Shown here: positions 26,321-34,942 of the stretch, piece by piece
Position numbering within the stretch: position 1 is the stretch's first letter
Layout: every line of letters starts with the position of its first letter
Assembly: GCA_006383075.2 (NCBI GenBank)
Contig: SMNH02000010.1
Location: forward strand, 1 to 64,000
Direction of reading: 5' to 3'
DNA: 64,000 bases
Origin: Kordia sp. TARA_039_SRF
GTDB taxonomy: Bacteria > Bacteroidota > Bacteroidia > Flavobacteriales > Flavobacteriaceae
The notes under the pieces: generated by a model
Databases searched by the model: none
What the model saw: only the letters and a program-made list of their open reading frames with translations
Told to the model about the DNA's origin: nothing
Position numbers and translations under genes: made by a program

Positions 26321-26776
26321 TTACTTTAAATCATTTAAGTTAATAGTAGTTGGCTCTTGAGCTTCTTGTTTGTGCTCAGCGCCAGCGTACACTTTAAGGT
26401 TACGGAATAATGCGCTACCTAATTTGTTTTTTGGTAACATTCCTTTTACTGATTTCTCTACTAATTTTGCAGGATCTTTTGAAAAAAGTTCCGTAGCAGA
26501 AAGTGTTCTTTGACCACCTGGATAGCCTGTGTGACGGATGTATGTCTTATCTGTCCACTTGTTTCCAGTTAAGTTGATTTTTTCAGCATTGATAATAATT
26601 ACATTATCTCCGCAATCAGCATGTGGTGTAAAGCTAGGCTTGTACTTACCTCTAAGTAACTTTGCTACCTTAGAAGCCATACGCCCTAGCGTCTGTCCTT
26701 CAGCATCTACTAAAACCCATTGCTTATCTGCAGAAGCTTTGTTTGCTGAAATTGTTTTGTAGCTTAATGTATCCAC
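26321..26776 (-). CDS. rplM: Ribosomal protein uL13
   Basis: A 151-residue large-subunit assembly protein. Conserved motifs: WVLVDAEGQTLGRMASKVA, LRGKYKPSFTPHADCGDNV, the L13 signature area KSVKGMLPKNKLGSALFRNLKVYAGAEHKQEAQ. First gene of the rplM-rpsI unit, with a well-formed promoter upstream. Confidence 0.98.
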   Translation of the reverse strand: MDTLSYKTISANKASADKQWVLVDAEGQTLGRMASKVAKLLRGKYKPSFTPHADCGDNVIIINAEKINLTGNKWTDKTYIRHTGYPGGQRTLSATELFSKDPAKLVEKSVKGMLPKNKLGSALFRNLKVYAGAEHKQEAQEPTTINLNDLK

Positions 26777-26824
26777 ACTAATTTTTTTAATAATTAAACA
26801 TTCCTATCTCTTTAAAAGAGTCCG

Positions 26825-26854
26825 CAAAGGTAAGATTTATTCTGTAGATAACAA
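26825..26854 (-). promoter_or_regulatory. Promoter of rplM-rpsI
   Basis: The minus strand carries TTTG/TTG (complement of 26852-26854), 19 bases, then TACCTTTG (complement of 26825-26832), the best -33/-7 pair in the window. Transcription should start near 26819, giving a 40-base leader. Confidence 0.7.
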
Positions 26855-26922
26855 ACTCATTTGAAAGAATCCTTGAAATAGTTAAAAGTATTGGTTTTCA
26901 TTAGGTTAGTTAATGTTTTGGT

Positions 26923-27030
26923 ATGATGCGTCATTGCAAGGAGTTTATGACGCGGCAATCTGTTTATACAAAGTCCAAATTTGCTGTAAAAAAAAACAGA
27001 TTGCTTCACTTCGTTTGCAATGACGTATCA
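26923..27030. repeat. Inverted repeat of the CGTCATTGCAAG family
   Basis: Outer arms (about 26923-26939 and 27015-27030) share TGCGTCATTGCA / TGCAATGACGTA; inner arms carry GCAATCTGTTT (about 26955) and AACAGATTGC (about 26994). A long imperfect hairpin resembling the widespread CGTCATTGC-GAAGCAATC repeats of bacterial genomes. A degraded fragment recurs at 43500-43517. Confidence 0.75.
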
Positions 27031-27109
27031 AAGACTTTATTAAAAAACCTCTTCTATTTATCATTGAAGTCAAATTGATAAAAAATTACGTCAAATTTGA
27101 TTTTAAACC

Positions 27110-27117
27110 TATCTTTG
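27110..27117 (+). promoter_or_regulatory. Promoter -7 element ahead of the first SGNH gene
   Basis: TATCTTTG, 13 bases before the ATG at 27130. This implies a very short leader and rules out the in-frame TTG at 27097 as the start. Confidence 0.5.
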
Positions 27118-27129
27118 GTCAAATTGCAA

Positions 27130-28134
27130 ATGATGAAATTGTTGCCAAAAATAAAAAAGATTCTCCTCAATGCCTTTATTATTTTCGTGTTGAGTCTACT
27201 TTTGTTTGAAGTGCTCTATCGAAATTCCGTCATCGATTTTTATAAAGCCGAAACCGCGCATTTGAATAGTGAAGCTGATTTGGCTACGACTTCCGCAGAT
27301 TTTTTAGTGTTTGGCGATTCGTTTTCTGCTACAGCAAAAGAAATCAATTATATAGACAAGTTGCGCGAATACAATCCTGAGAAGCGTTTTGTAAATGTCA
27401 GCGTGCCAGGCATTGGTATTCGGCAAGTAAACACTTTTGCGAGTTCAAAAATCAAAAAGCACCATCCGAAAGCCATTATTTATCAAATATATGTTGGAAA
27501 CGATTTGACCGATGTAGATCATTTGTGGAACTGGGAAAAATTTTCGTTGGTGAGAAATATCTATTGGGGAATTTCTGATTATTTTTTGAGTCTTTCGTAT
27601 CTAAACCACAAACTCGCTGCTTTTAGTCCACGAGTTACTAGCCGAAGTTATACGATGGCGACGGACGAGTTTCGCCCAGAATATTATGATGAACGCACCA
27701 AACGTTTTTTAAATTTTGATGCGAACTATTTTAATAATGCGTTGATGCTTAAAGCACCATTTGCTTCCCGATACGAAACGTGGTTAGCAGAAATGCACGA
27801 ATTTTTAGAAACGATTCCTCAAGAAATTCCAGTCTATTTGGTATGGATTCCGCATTGTTCACAAGTCAATTCATATTACAGAAATAACTTGAACGAAATA
27901 GGAGCCACATTTGAAGATGAAGTTGCCATTCAGCAATCCGATTACCCGTTTTTAGCAAAAGCTTCCAAAGATTTACAAACCTACACAAATGTCATTCAAA
28001 TAAATCCATTGTCTGTTTTTCAAGTCAACGATACGAATGATAATCGTTTGTACTTCGCCAACGATCCACATATTAATAATGAAGGAAATACGGTGTTGAG
28101 TGATTTTTTACAATCGGAATTGCAGCTTGAGTAG
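27130..28134 (+). CDS. Membrane-anchored SGNH/GDSL-like hydrolase or acyltransferase
   Basis: About 334 residues. One N-terminal transmembrane anchor (residues about 12-30) then a periplasmic SGNH-fold domain: block I FGDSFSATAKE with the nucleophile Ser, block III YVGNDLTD with the catalytic Asn, and block V NDPHINNEGN with the Asp-x-x-His pair. Proteins of this shape (AlgJ/AlgX- or PatB-like) add or remove O-acetyl groups on surface polysaccharides. It is the first of six such genes in the cluster. Start at 27130 (a second ATG follows directly). The last 50 bases and the downstream repeat are duplicated at 34943-35093. Confidence 0.82.
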   Translation: MMKLLPKIKKILLNAFIIFVLSLLLFEVLYRNSVIDFYKAETAHLNSEADLATTSADFLVFGDSFSATAKEINYIDKLREYNPEKRFVNVSVPGIGIRQVNTFASSKIKKHHPKAIIYQIYVGNDLTDVDHLWNWEKFSLVRNIYWGISDYFLSLSYLNHKLAAFSPRVTSRSYTMATDEFRPEYYDERTKRFLNFDANYFNNALMLKAPFASRYETWLAEMHEFLETIPQEIPVYLVWIPHCSQVNSYYRNNLNEIGATFEDEVAIQQSDYPFLAKASKDLQTYTNVIQINPLSVFQVNDTNDNRLYFANDPHINNEGNTVLSDFLQSELQLE

Positions 28135-28234
28135 CTTTGTCATTCCGCATTCATTGCGGAATCCACTTAGAAACTAAATGGATTCCTGCCTTCGCAGGAA
28201 TGACATAGAGCATTCAAAACCGTCAAGTTGAACT
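28082..28234. repeat. Segment duplicated at 34943-35093
   Basis: The last 53 bases of the SGNH gene, its stop codon, the two-hairpin element and about 30 further bases match 34943-35093 nearly base for base, including the gene remnant TTGTAGCTTGAGTAG there. This copy is the source since the gene is intact here. Confidence 0.85.
28139..28205. mobile_element. Short two-hairpin palindromic element (MITE-like)
   Basis: Hairpin 1 arms ATTCCGCA/TGCGGAAT (28139-28164) and hairpin 2 arms ATTCCTGC/GCAGGAAT (28180-28205), 15 bases apart. The outer ends TGTCATTCC and GGAATGACA are inverted repeats. The same two hairpins bound the GIY-YIG gene at 46082-46451, so this looks like a gene-less version. The following 110 bases hold further repeats (TGCTGAACTTGATTCAG, and short TCAATC iterations up to the TerC stop codon). 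Confidence 0.7.
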
Positions 28235-28319
28235 CAAGTGCTGAACTTGATTCAGTATCATTCAACTTCCCACAAGAGTGAGAAAAAATCAAAAATCGTC
28301 AATCGTCAATCAAAAATCA

Positions 28320-29132
28320 TCAATCCTTACGGTCTTGCGCTTCTTTTCGAGCTAATAAATTCTTTTGATAACGACCTTGAACAATATCAATAATTACCAA
28401 AGTAATGATGACAAAGTAGAAGGTAGTTTTGCTCATTGGCGTGATTTTGTTTCCGAATAATTCGATGTGTGCTAAATGTCCACCTTCGGTCAACAACATG
28501 ATTCCCACAATAAATAAAATAAACAATCCTAATACTTCATACATTTTATTCTTCTGCAAGAAGTTCGATACTTTATCTGCCATCACAATCATTAACAATC
28601 CACCTAAAATAATGGCGATTGTCATTAAAATTAGTTGTGGTGTTGCATCCATATCACTAGTTAATGCCATCGCGCTTAGAATAGAATCGAACGAAAACAC
28701 CAAGTTCATAATCACAATCCAAGTAATGACACTACGAACCGATTTTTTACTCTCTTTGCCTTCTATTTTGGCGTGTTCTTTCATGAGCATCATGTGCCAA
28801 ATTTCTTTAACGGCGGTGTAAATGATAAAAATTCCTCCTGCCAACACAATCAAACTGTGTCCGTTAAGGTCAAATTCTATAAAAGTATTGCTGTGCATGG
28901 ATAAAAACGGATTTTGGAAATACTTAATCAATTCCAACAATACAAACAACAACACAATTCGTAAAATAATTGCCAACCCAACGCCCATTTTTCGAACGTA
29001 TGATTGCTTTTCTTTTGGCGCTTTTTGTGATTCTAAGGAAATGTATAATAAATTGTCAAATCCTAAAACGGCTTGTAGCAACACAAGCATAAACAAGGTG
29101 AAAAGACTGTCTAAAGTTAAAAGTTGTTCCAT
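28320..29132 (-). CDS. TerC family integral membrane protein
   Basis: A 270-residue inner-membrane protein with about seven hydrophobic helices. TerC hallmarks are the acidic membrane motifs LGFDNLLYISL and LVFSFDSILSAMAL, which resemble metal-coordinating sites. Members are linked to tellurite resistance and, more recently, to metal (manganese) export during protein secretion. It is the last gene of a six-gene minus-strand operon (34615 to 28320) with gaps of 2-30 bases. A role in that surface pathway could be metal supply, but this is speculative. Confidence 0.9.
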   Translation of the reverse strand: MEQLLTLDSLFTLFMLVLLQAVLGFDNLLYISLESQKAPKEKQSYVRKMGVGLAIILRIVLLFVLLELIKYFQNPFLSMHSNTFIEFDLNGHSLIVLAGGIFIIYTAVKEIWHMMLMKEHAKIEGKESKKSVRSVITWIVIMNLVFSFDSILSAMALTSDMDATPQLILMTIAIILGGLLMIVMADKVSNFLQKNKMYEVLGLFILFIVGIMLLTEGGHLAHIELFGNKITPMSKTTFYFVIITLVIIDIVQGRYQKNLLARKEAQDRKD

Positions 29133-29145
29133 GTTTTTAGTGTAA

Positions 29146-30345
29146 TTATTGATTGATTTTTGTTAGTTGATTGATGCTAGTGTTTGTTACAGTATCGTTC
29201 GTTTTTGTAGCTAATAATGGTTGCAAATAGGTAAACATTCGCCCAGCAATCAATTGATTGCCGCGCTCGCCTGTATGGCAAAAGTCAAAATAAATAGTTT
29301 GATTAGTATTGTCAAACGCATCACTGATATCTATAAACGTGTCATCGTTTATGAAAAAGGAATCTTTTCGCACATTTTCATACGAAAGCGTGTATAGGTT
29401 TTCGTAATATTGTTGCTGTTGGAAATAATTTTTTTCCGCTTCCGATAAGTTTTTTTTCGAGTAAATATTCGGTTGCATAAAGTTGAATACTTTAAAACCA
29501 TATTCGTTTTCCAAACTTTTGGACAATTTTACAAAACCTACATAATTTTCGGCAATATCAGTTGCCAACGAATCTCCTCTGGCGCTCAATTGCTTGTACG
29601 CTGAACCTGAAAATATTTTGCGTTGCATCGTAGTGATAAACCTGTATAAATTACTTGTTGTTATCATCAATTTGATGCGTTTTTTATAACTATGTGCAAT
29701 TTTGAATTCTTTTTTTCGGTTGTACGCATTGGTTGGCGTTCCTGCTTCGTTATTTTGGTGTGCCGAAATCACTTCGTTGACGCCATCATAAAAAATCACG
29801 ATGTCTGGAATGTTATTTTGAATCAATTCTCGCTGTAGCTGAATGTTTTCTGATGCGCGTGTGTAACCGTGACAGCCAAAATTGGTGACCTCCACATTCT
29901 GATTTGGAAAGGTTTGATGAATTAATTTGGACAATTCGGACGGAATCGTATGTTCATCGCGCGCACCAGAACTGTACATGGTAGAACCGCCAAAACAAAA
30001 TATTTTGAGCGCTGTGGCGGAATCTTTCAAACTCGGATTGGCAGTTTTTCTGCGTCCATTTTCATAAATCGTATTGAACTTCCCATTCATCGGTAAAAAG
30101 CGATAATGCAAATACGGTTCCCAAATCATGTCCTGTTCTCGCAATTCACGATGAATCGTTTTGATATCGTCATCGCTCAAATCAGTACCTTCATAAATTC
30201 CAGAAGCAATAATGCGTTCGGTATTGGCGTCAATACCACTTTTATCGTAATAATGATAAAAAATGCCCAATCCAATTTCCATCAAAAAGAAAATTATGAG
30301 AACGTTTCGAAATAAAATCAGCGCAAATTTGAGTTTTTTCTTCAC
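29146..30345 (-). CDS. Membrane-anchored SGNH-like protein
   Basis: A 399-residue protein: N-terminal transmembrane anchor (residues about 8-32), then an SGNH fold with block I CFGGSTMYSSG, block II-like NFGCHGYT, a DGVNEV segment carrying the block III Asn, and block V FDFCHTGERGNQLIA with Asp-x-x-His. The GGST version of block I (rather than GDS) recurs in the two genes at 54520-56719. Likely a periplasm-facing esterase or acyltransferase on a glycan. It is 11 bases after the acyltransferase-3 gene in the same operon, which fits transfer or removal of acyl groups. Confidence 0.8.
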   Translation of the reverse strand: MKKKLKFALILFRNVLIIFFLMEIGLGIFYHYYDKSGIDANTERIIASGIYEGTDLSDDDIKTIHRELREQDMIWEPYLHYRFLPMNGKFNTIYENGRRKTANPSLKDSATALKIFCFGGSTMYSSGARDEHTIPSELSKLIHQTFPNQNVEVTNFGCHGYTRASENIQLQRELIQNNIPDIVIFYDGVNEVISAHQNNEAGTPTNAYNRKKEFKIAHSYKKRIKLMITTSNLYRFITTMQRKIFSGSAYKQLSARGDSLATDIAENYVGFVKLSKSLENEYGFKVFNFMQPNIYSKKNLSEAEKNYFQQQQYYENLYTLSYENVRKDSFFINDDTFIDISDAFDNTNQTIYFDFCHTGERGNQLIAGRMFTYLQPLLATKTNDTVTNTSINQLTKINQ

Positions 30346-30356
30346 GAGTGAAAAGT

Positions 30357-31322
30357 TTATAAAATGTATTTCAATTTTTTATTGAGTAAAAGTAACAGAT
30401 AACTGGCAATTCCGGATACTAAAATAGTCACAAATAGCAATGTTGCTGAATCTAACGTGAAAAAACGATACATTAAAAAGATAATAAACGGATGTATTAA
30501 ATAAAGTGCAATTGAATATGACGATAACAATTTGCTGTTACGATTGGAAGTACTTTTAAAAGTAAACGCAGCAATCAACAACGAAGGCGCTAAAAATAAG
30601 TAGGAAAGATATGTGTTGAGAATTACGTCGCCCGTAATGAAATAATACGCAATCAAATTTTCTGTGATTAAAAGTACTAAACCCAGCATCAATAATAGTG
30701 AGATTGATTTTTTGCGAAACCTAGTGTGAAAATTAGTGCGTCTTATGACATACCCTATACTTAACAACGGAAATGCGAATAGTAAAAAATTTCGATGCAA
30801 TGGAGGGTAGTTAAACAATTTATCCAGTGTAGTTTGTTGCGAAAACAGATGAAGATGTCCTATGTATTGAATACCAATTCCTATCAAAAGGAATAGAAAT
30901 GCCGCGGTAATTAATACCGTATTTGATGCATTTCGAAGTTGATACAGCACCAATCCGCCAACGAGCAACGCCGCTAAATACCATAAGTGATTAAAGCCAA
31001 ACACTAGCGTTAGCATTACTTTTAATACATTAAAATCTTGTAAATACACCCAAAAATAGCTGTAAATCAACATCCAAACGATATATAAAATACCAATACG
31101 CTTTAGCCACGTTTGTATGCGATTATTTTTAAAAACAGTATATAAAAAGAAACCGTTGACACAGAAGAAAAAAGGAACTGCAATTCGGAAAATTCCAGTT
31201 GTAATCACCCGAAAGCTTAGTTTGTTATATTCCAACAAAAAGTAGGAATGCGCACCAATCACAAATAGTGCAGCGATGACTTTAAAAATATCAAGCAATA
31301 TATTTCGCGAGGTAGTTTGCAA
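30357..31322 (-). CDS. Acyltransferase 3 family membrane protein
   Basis: A 321-residue integral membrane protein with about ten helices and the family start NILLDIFKVIAALFVIGAHSYFL, where His in the first helix is the expected catalytic residue. VPFFFCVNGFFLY and NHLWYLAALL follow the family pattern. Members (OafA/WecH-like) move acetyl or other acyl groups from CoA across the membrane onto sugars. It sits between the SGNH gene and the N-methyltransferase-like gene, spaced 2-11 bases, pointing to O-acylation of a surface glycan. Confidence 0.88.
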   Translation of the reverse strand: MQTTSRNILLDIFKVIAALFVIGAHSYFLLEYNKLSFRVITTGIFRIAVPFFFCVNGFFLYTVFKNNRIQTWLKRIGILYIVWMLIYSYFWVYLQDFNVLKVMLTLVFGFNHLWYLAALLVGGLVLYQLRNASNTVLITAAFLFLLIGIGIQYIGHLHLFSQQTTLDKLFNYPPLHRNFLLFAFPLLSIGYVIRRTNFHTRFRKKSISLLLMLGLVLLITENLIAYYFITGDVILNTYLSYLFLAPSLLIAAFTFKSTSNRNSKLLSSYSIALYLIHPFIIFLMYRFFTLDSATLLFVTILVSGIASYLLLLLNKKLKYIL

Positions 31323-31324
31323 GT

Positions 31325-31984
31325 TTAGGATGGTTTTTGAAGCCTAAATATATAGTTTTTCTCTTTGACTACGGTTTTTTCCAGAATCAATTCGAAAGAA
31401 AGCTGGTTTTTTTGAGCGATGTTTTTAATTCTTTCAATATCGCAATCTTCCGAAAGAATCATCCATGTATGTTTGGCTACATGATTGGGCAATTGCTGAA
31501 ATAGTTTCTCAAAATACTCAAAATCTTCCCCGCAAAACCATGCATGTTCTTTTACATTTTGCGGTGTTTTTGGATAATATGGCGGATTGATAATGATATA
31601 ATCGAATGTTTGATTGGACAAATTTTCAAACAAATCAGAATGCACAATTTGCAATGGGATGTTGTTTTCTTCAGAAGCTTCTTTCAACAAATCCAATGCC
31701 GTCTGGTTGATGTCAGAAGCCGTTACGTTGGCACCTTTAGAAGCCGCAAACAACGAAATAATTCCCGAACCGCAACCGAGTTCTAAGAAGCTTGTGTCAG
31801 CAAGTTCTAACGGTTTTAAATACTCTAATAAAATTTTAGTGCTGAGCGTAAACTTTGGCGGAAACACGTCTTCGTGCATTTGAATTGTAATACCTTCAAA
31901 CGTAAACTTTCGTTGTTTGGAAGTGTATTTATCAAAGAAAAATTTCGCTATAGGAAATAAGTGTTTTTTTAGCTTTTTAACCAT
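31325..31984 (-). CDS. Class I SAM-dependent methyltransferase with NPPY motif
   Basis: A 219-residue methyltransferase. SAM-binding motif I is ELGCGSGIISL (about residue 80), the acidic residue after strand 2 is in ASDINQ, and motif IV is IINPPYY, characteristic of enzymes that methylate planar nitrogens (HemK/PrmC-like, rRNA or amine). Shorter than PrmC and lacking its N-terminal helical domain. In the six-gene operon its target may be a small amine or sugar amine of the pathway product rather than a release factor; I cannot decide. Confidence 0.82.
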   Translation of the reverse strand: MVKKLKKHLFPIAKFFFDKYTSKQRKFTFEGITIQMHEDVFPPKFTLSTKILLEYLKPLELADTSFLELGCGSGIISLFAASKGANVTASDINQTALDLLKEASEENNIPLQIVHSDLFENLSNQTFDYIIINPPYYPKTPQNVKEHAWFCGEDFEYFEKLFQQLPNHVAKHTWMILSEDCDIERIKNIAQKNQLSFELILEKTVVKEKNYIFRLQKPS

Positions 31985-31993
31985 ATTTCCAAC

Positions 31994-33514
31994 TTATTCT
32001 GAGTAGAAACCTTCAATTTCTGGCTGACGGTATTTCCAAATTTTGTGCATGGCTTTAATCTCATACGGAAATTTATACCAACCATACTTAAAACGATAGC
32101 CCGAAGCCATTTTGAGCAACCATTTTTTATAACCTTTAATTCGAAAATCGGAAGCTGTTGGATAATAGCCGTTTAATACAGTTTCAAAGTTCTGGATTTT
32201 GTCAATCATGTACGGTTTTAACCAAGGTGTTAGCGGATTTCTTCGCAAATCGAATTTTTCCCAGCTTGGTTCAATCCATTCTTCCAATTTGGTGGGAAAA
32301 GCAAAACCAGCTTGCGTAATTTGCTCATACAATTCTGAACCTTCTGTCGGCACTGGACTGTATAAGTAAATGATAATTTCCGCATCCGGATTGATACTTT
32401 TAATCTCACGAATAAAATTGATATCCCACAAAATTTGCTCGTATACTTTTTGCTCGTTTTCGCCAGGCAAACCTAGCACAAACGACAATTCTGGGATAAT
32501 GTCCACGTCTTTCATACGTTTCACAAAATCCTTAATCATTTGTCCGCTTTGTGTGCCACCTTTGTTCATTTGTTTCAGTACTTCATCGTTTCCAGTTTCG
32601 GCACCTAAAAAAATCATGCAGCAACCTGCTTTTCGCATAAAATGCAAGTCTTCATCCGAATATTTATTAATCGTATCAATACGACCTTCGCCCCACCATT
32701 GCATGTTTTCATTTATCATCAATTTTGAAAACTCCAACACACGTTTTTTGGACGTAAAAAAGTTATTATCGTGAAACTCAACGGCGTCAATATTGTATTT
32801 TTCTTTAAAATATTTGACATCTTTATACACATTTTCAGCAGATTTTGCTTTCCAGCGTGCATTGTAAATCGGGACCACCGCACAAAACGAACAGGTAAAC
32901 GGACAGCCCATACTGGAATGATAGGCAAACGTGCGCTCACCCATAAAGGTTTTTGCTAAATAGCGCTCTAGCGGATAAAACTCGTTAAAATATTCATACG
33001 GATACGGCGGCAATGCATCTTGATCGAGCAAGGCTTCTTTGACGGTTTGCTTTATTTCACCGTTTTCATCTTTGTAAATTAAATTGCGAATCAACGCTAA
33101 TTTTTCATCACTTTTTCCTTCTAAAACATCCAACAATTGTGGAAAAGTATTATCACCAGGACCATTTACAATATAATCCACATACCCAGAATCCATGCAT
33201 GCTTTAAACTGATTGGACGCAAAATAACCGCCCCAAATATTCACCGCATTTGGATACAATTCTTTAATCTTTTTTGCGTACGGAATTGCTTGTTTCAATT
33301 GCGGTCCAGGCATCACGGTTAGGCAGAAATACTTGAATTCGCCCGTAGCAAAATAATCGTTGATTTTCACCCAAGGATCGCGCTCCATATTTCCATCCAC
33401 AAACACATAGTCATATTTTCCATGAATGGACGCGCCTACCTGAATAATGGTATTCGGCAAACGATGCTTTGCATTGGCACTTCGTGGATTGAATATGATG
33501 ATTTTGTTTGACAT
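31994..33514 (-). CDS. B12-binding-type radical SAM enzyme
   Basis: A 506-residue protein of the COG1032 group. Residues about 1-150 form a cobalamin-binding-like Rossmann domain (with VNIWGGYFAS and VNGPGDNTF, no canonical DxHxxG). The radical SAM core follows with the 4Fe-4S cysteines C204, C208 and C211 (GCPFTCSFC), then FHDNNFF, MIFLGAETG and ELSFVLGLPGENE. Such enzymes catalyse methylations or rearrangements at unactivated carbons. Nine bases before the methyltransferase, 30 after the SPASM enzyme gene. Three more COG1032 enzymes occur in the window. Confidence 0.9.
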   Translation of the reverse strand: MSNKIIIFNPRSANAKHRLPNTIIQVGASIHGKYDYVFVDGNMERDPWVKINDYFATGEFKYFCLTVMPGPQLKQAIPYAKKIKELYPNAVNIWGGYFASNQFKACMDSGYVDYIVNGPGDNTFPQLLDVLEGKSDEKLALIRNLIYKDENGEIKQTVKEALLDQDALPPYPYEYFNEFYPLERYLAKTFMGERTFAYHSSMGCPFTCSFCAVVPIYNARWKAKSAENVYKDVKYFKEKYNIDAVEFHDNNFFTSKKRVLEFSKLMINENMQWWGEGRIDTINKYSDEDLHFMRKAGCCMIFLGAETGNDEVLKQMNKGGTQSGQMIKDFVKRMKDVDIIPELSFVLGLPGENEQKVYEQILWDINFIREIKSINPDAEIIIYLYSPVPTEGSELYEQITQAGFAFPTKLEEWIEPSWEKFDLRRNPLTPWLKPYMIDKIQNFETVLNGYYPTASDFRIKGYKKWLLKMASGYRFKYGWYKFPYEIKAMHKIWKYRQPEIEGFYSE

Positions 33515-33544
33515 GAATATAGTTCTTCTTGTATTTTTTGAGAT

Positions 33545-34615
33545 TTAAAACGCACTGCAACAACGACTGCACGCGGGTAACAATCCGCCGTTTTTAGACA
33601 AATCGTTTCGGAATTTTGACAATACGCGTCCGTTCCAGATTTGTTTTAAATTTTCTTGGTAGATATTTCCCAATTCCAAATTATAACAACGTCCGTGCGC
33701 GGGAATGATGCTTCCATCAGATTTAATCATGACATTGGTAAACACGTCGTTACACATTTTTCCAATCTGCTTTCCAGGTTGGTGATAATATTCGTGTAAT
33801 TTTTCTTTGGAAGCGATTTCTGGTGAAAAACTCACAGGAAACTTGTAATTTCTCGATTTTATTTCGGCAATTTCTTCCCAAAGTACATCCAAATCAAAAT
33901 TATCAATATTCACTTCGTCTACGTTGGAAGCGGTTGCTGGATAGGAATGTGCCCAAATTTGATTGTGCGAATCGGCAACTTGTTGGTCTACAAAATTGGA
34001 ATGCATAAACCCAATTTGCTGCAACGGATAATCTTTAAAAAAGTCTAAAAACTCCGTCAAATGTCCAATATTCCATTCGGTAATCACGCAAAAAACACCA
34101 ATAGTCGCGTTCGGATTAATTTTTAGAACCTCTTCAATACCTTCAATCGCTTTTTGAAACGATTTTTTATGTCCGCGAATTTCATTGTGAATGTCTTGCG
34201 GACCATCTAATGAAATATATACATTGCTATCAGCTACAATTTTTGCTTTGTGCTTTAGCGTCAACGCGTTGGTGGTAATAGCGGATTCAATTCCTTTTTG
34301 TTTAGCATACTGCAACGAAGCTTTCAAATGCGGATATACCAACGGCTCCGTAAATGCATATGCCAAGCGAGATGTTGGATAGAAGTCCGCCATTTGGTCA
34401 ATGATTTTTTGAATCAATTCCAACGGCATGTTGATAGGATGTGTTCCTACCAAGTTTTGAGCAAAATTGGTCTCCAAGCTCTTCGTACCTACATCGCACA
34501 TTTTACAATGCAAGTTGCACACATTATTAACGCCCAAAATAATCCACTCTGGCGCAAACATATATTTGGTTGGCAAGAACTTTTGATTGACTTTCTTTAA
34601 CGTAGCAATGCTCAT
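33545..34615 (-). CDS. Radical SAM/SPASM enzyme
   Basis: A 356-residue radical SAM enzyme. The 4Fe-4S cysteines are C33, C37 and C40 in VCNLHCKMC; the core has YAFTEPLVYPHL and ISLDGPQDIHNEIRG. The C-terminal part (MCNDVFTNVMIKSDGSIIPAHGRCYNLELGNIY to CSRCC) is a SPASM domain binding auxiliary clusters. Family members modify peptides or sugars. No precursor peptide gene is visible nearby, so a sugar or lipid substrate is as likely. ATG at 34615 chosen over a TTG two codons upstream. It is the first gene of the operon. Confidence 0.88.
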   Translation of the reverse strand: MSIATLKKVNQKFLPTKYMFAPEWIILGVNNVCNLHCKMCDVGTKSLETNFAQNLVGTHPINMPLELIQKIIDQMADFYPTSRLAYAFTEPLVYPHLKASLQYAKQKGIESAITTNALTLKHKAKIVADSNVYISLDGPQDIHNEIRGHKKSFQKAIEGIEEVLKINPNATIGVFCVITEWNIGHLTEFLDFFKDYPLQQIGFMHSNFVDQQVADSHNQIWAHSYPATASNVDEVNIDNFDLDVLWEEIAEIKSRNYKFPVSFSPEIASKEKLHEYYHQPGKQIGKMCNDVFTNVMIKSDGSIIPAHGRCYNLELGNIYQENLKQIWNGRVLSKFRNDLSKNGGLLPACSRCCSAF

Positions 34616-34645
34616 GTGCAATTTTATTGTGATGCTGTAAAACTA

Positions 34646-34653
34646 CAAATCTA
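34646..34653 (-). promoter_or_regulatory. Promoter -7 element of the six-gene operon
   Basis: CAAATCTA on the plus strand reads TAGATTTG on the minus strand, matching TAnnTTTG, 31 bases before the SPASM gene start. Confidence 0.5.
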
Positions 34654-34753
34654 AACGCAAAAAGCATGATGAAATTTGGGTTTTCAGTAGAAAAATTACG
34701 ACAACTATTTCGATTGGGTTTAAATAAATTAAGATTGCTATATGAAGAAGAGC

Positions 34754-34799
34754 GTCACTTCGAGTGGATTTGTGCAACAAATTTGTATCGAGAAGTACT
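34754..34799. repeat. Inverted repeat of the CTTCGAG family
   Basis: CACTTCGAG near 34755 and CGAGAAGT near 34790 frame GATTTGTGCAACAAATTTG, an imperfect palindrome of the kind that recurs in flavobacterial intergenic DNA. The 622-base stretch 34622-35243 has no credible gene and consists of this repeat, the duplicated segment and degenerate copies. Confidence 0.5.
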
Positions 34800-34942
34800 T
34801 TGAAATGTTGTATTTTAAATTGGTTTTTTTCAAAACTGAGATATTAGTGTTGAGTACTGAGAATGTTTCAAATCGAAACTTTTGTCAAGTTGAACTTGAT
34901 TCAATTTTCCATAAGAATAAGGAAAATCCTTAATCAACAATC

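Noticed and set aside
33545-34615. RiPP cluster because of the SPASM enzyme
   Set aside because: No short precursor peptide, peptidase or transporter of RiPP type is visible next to it; the neighbours are glycan-type genes.
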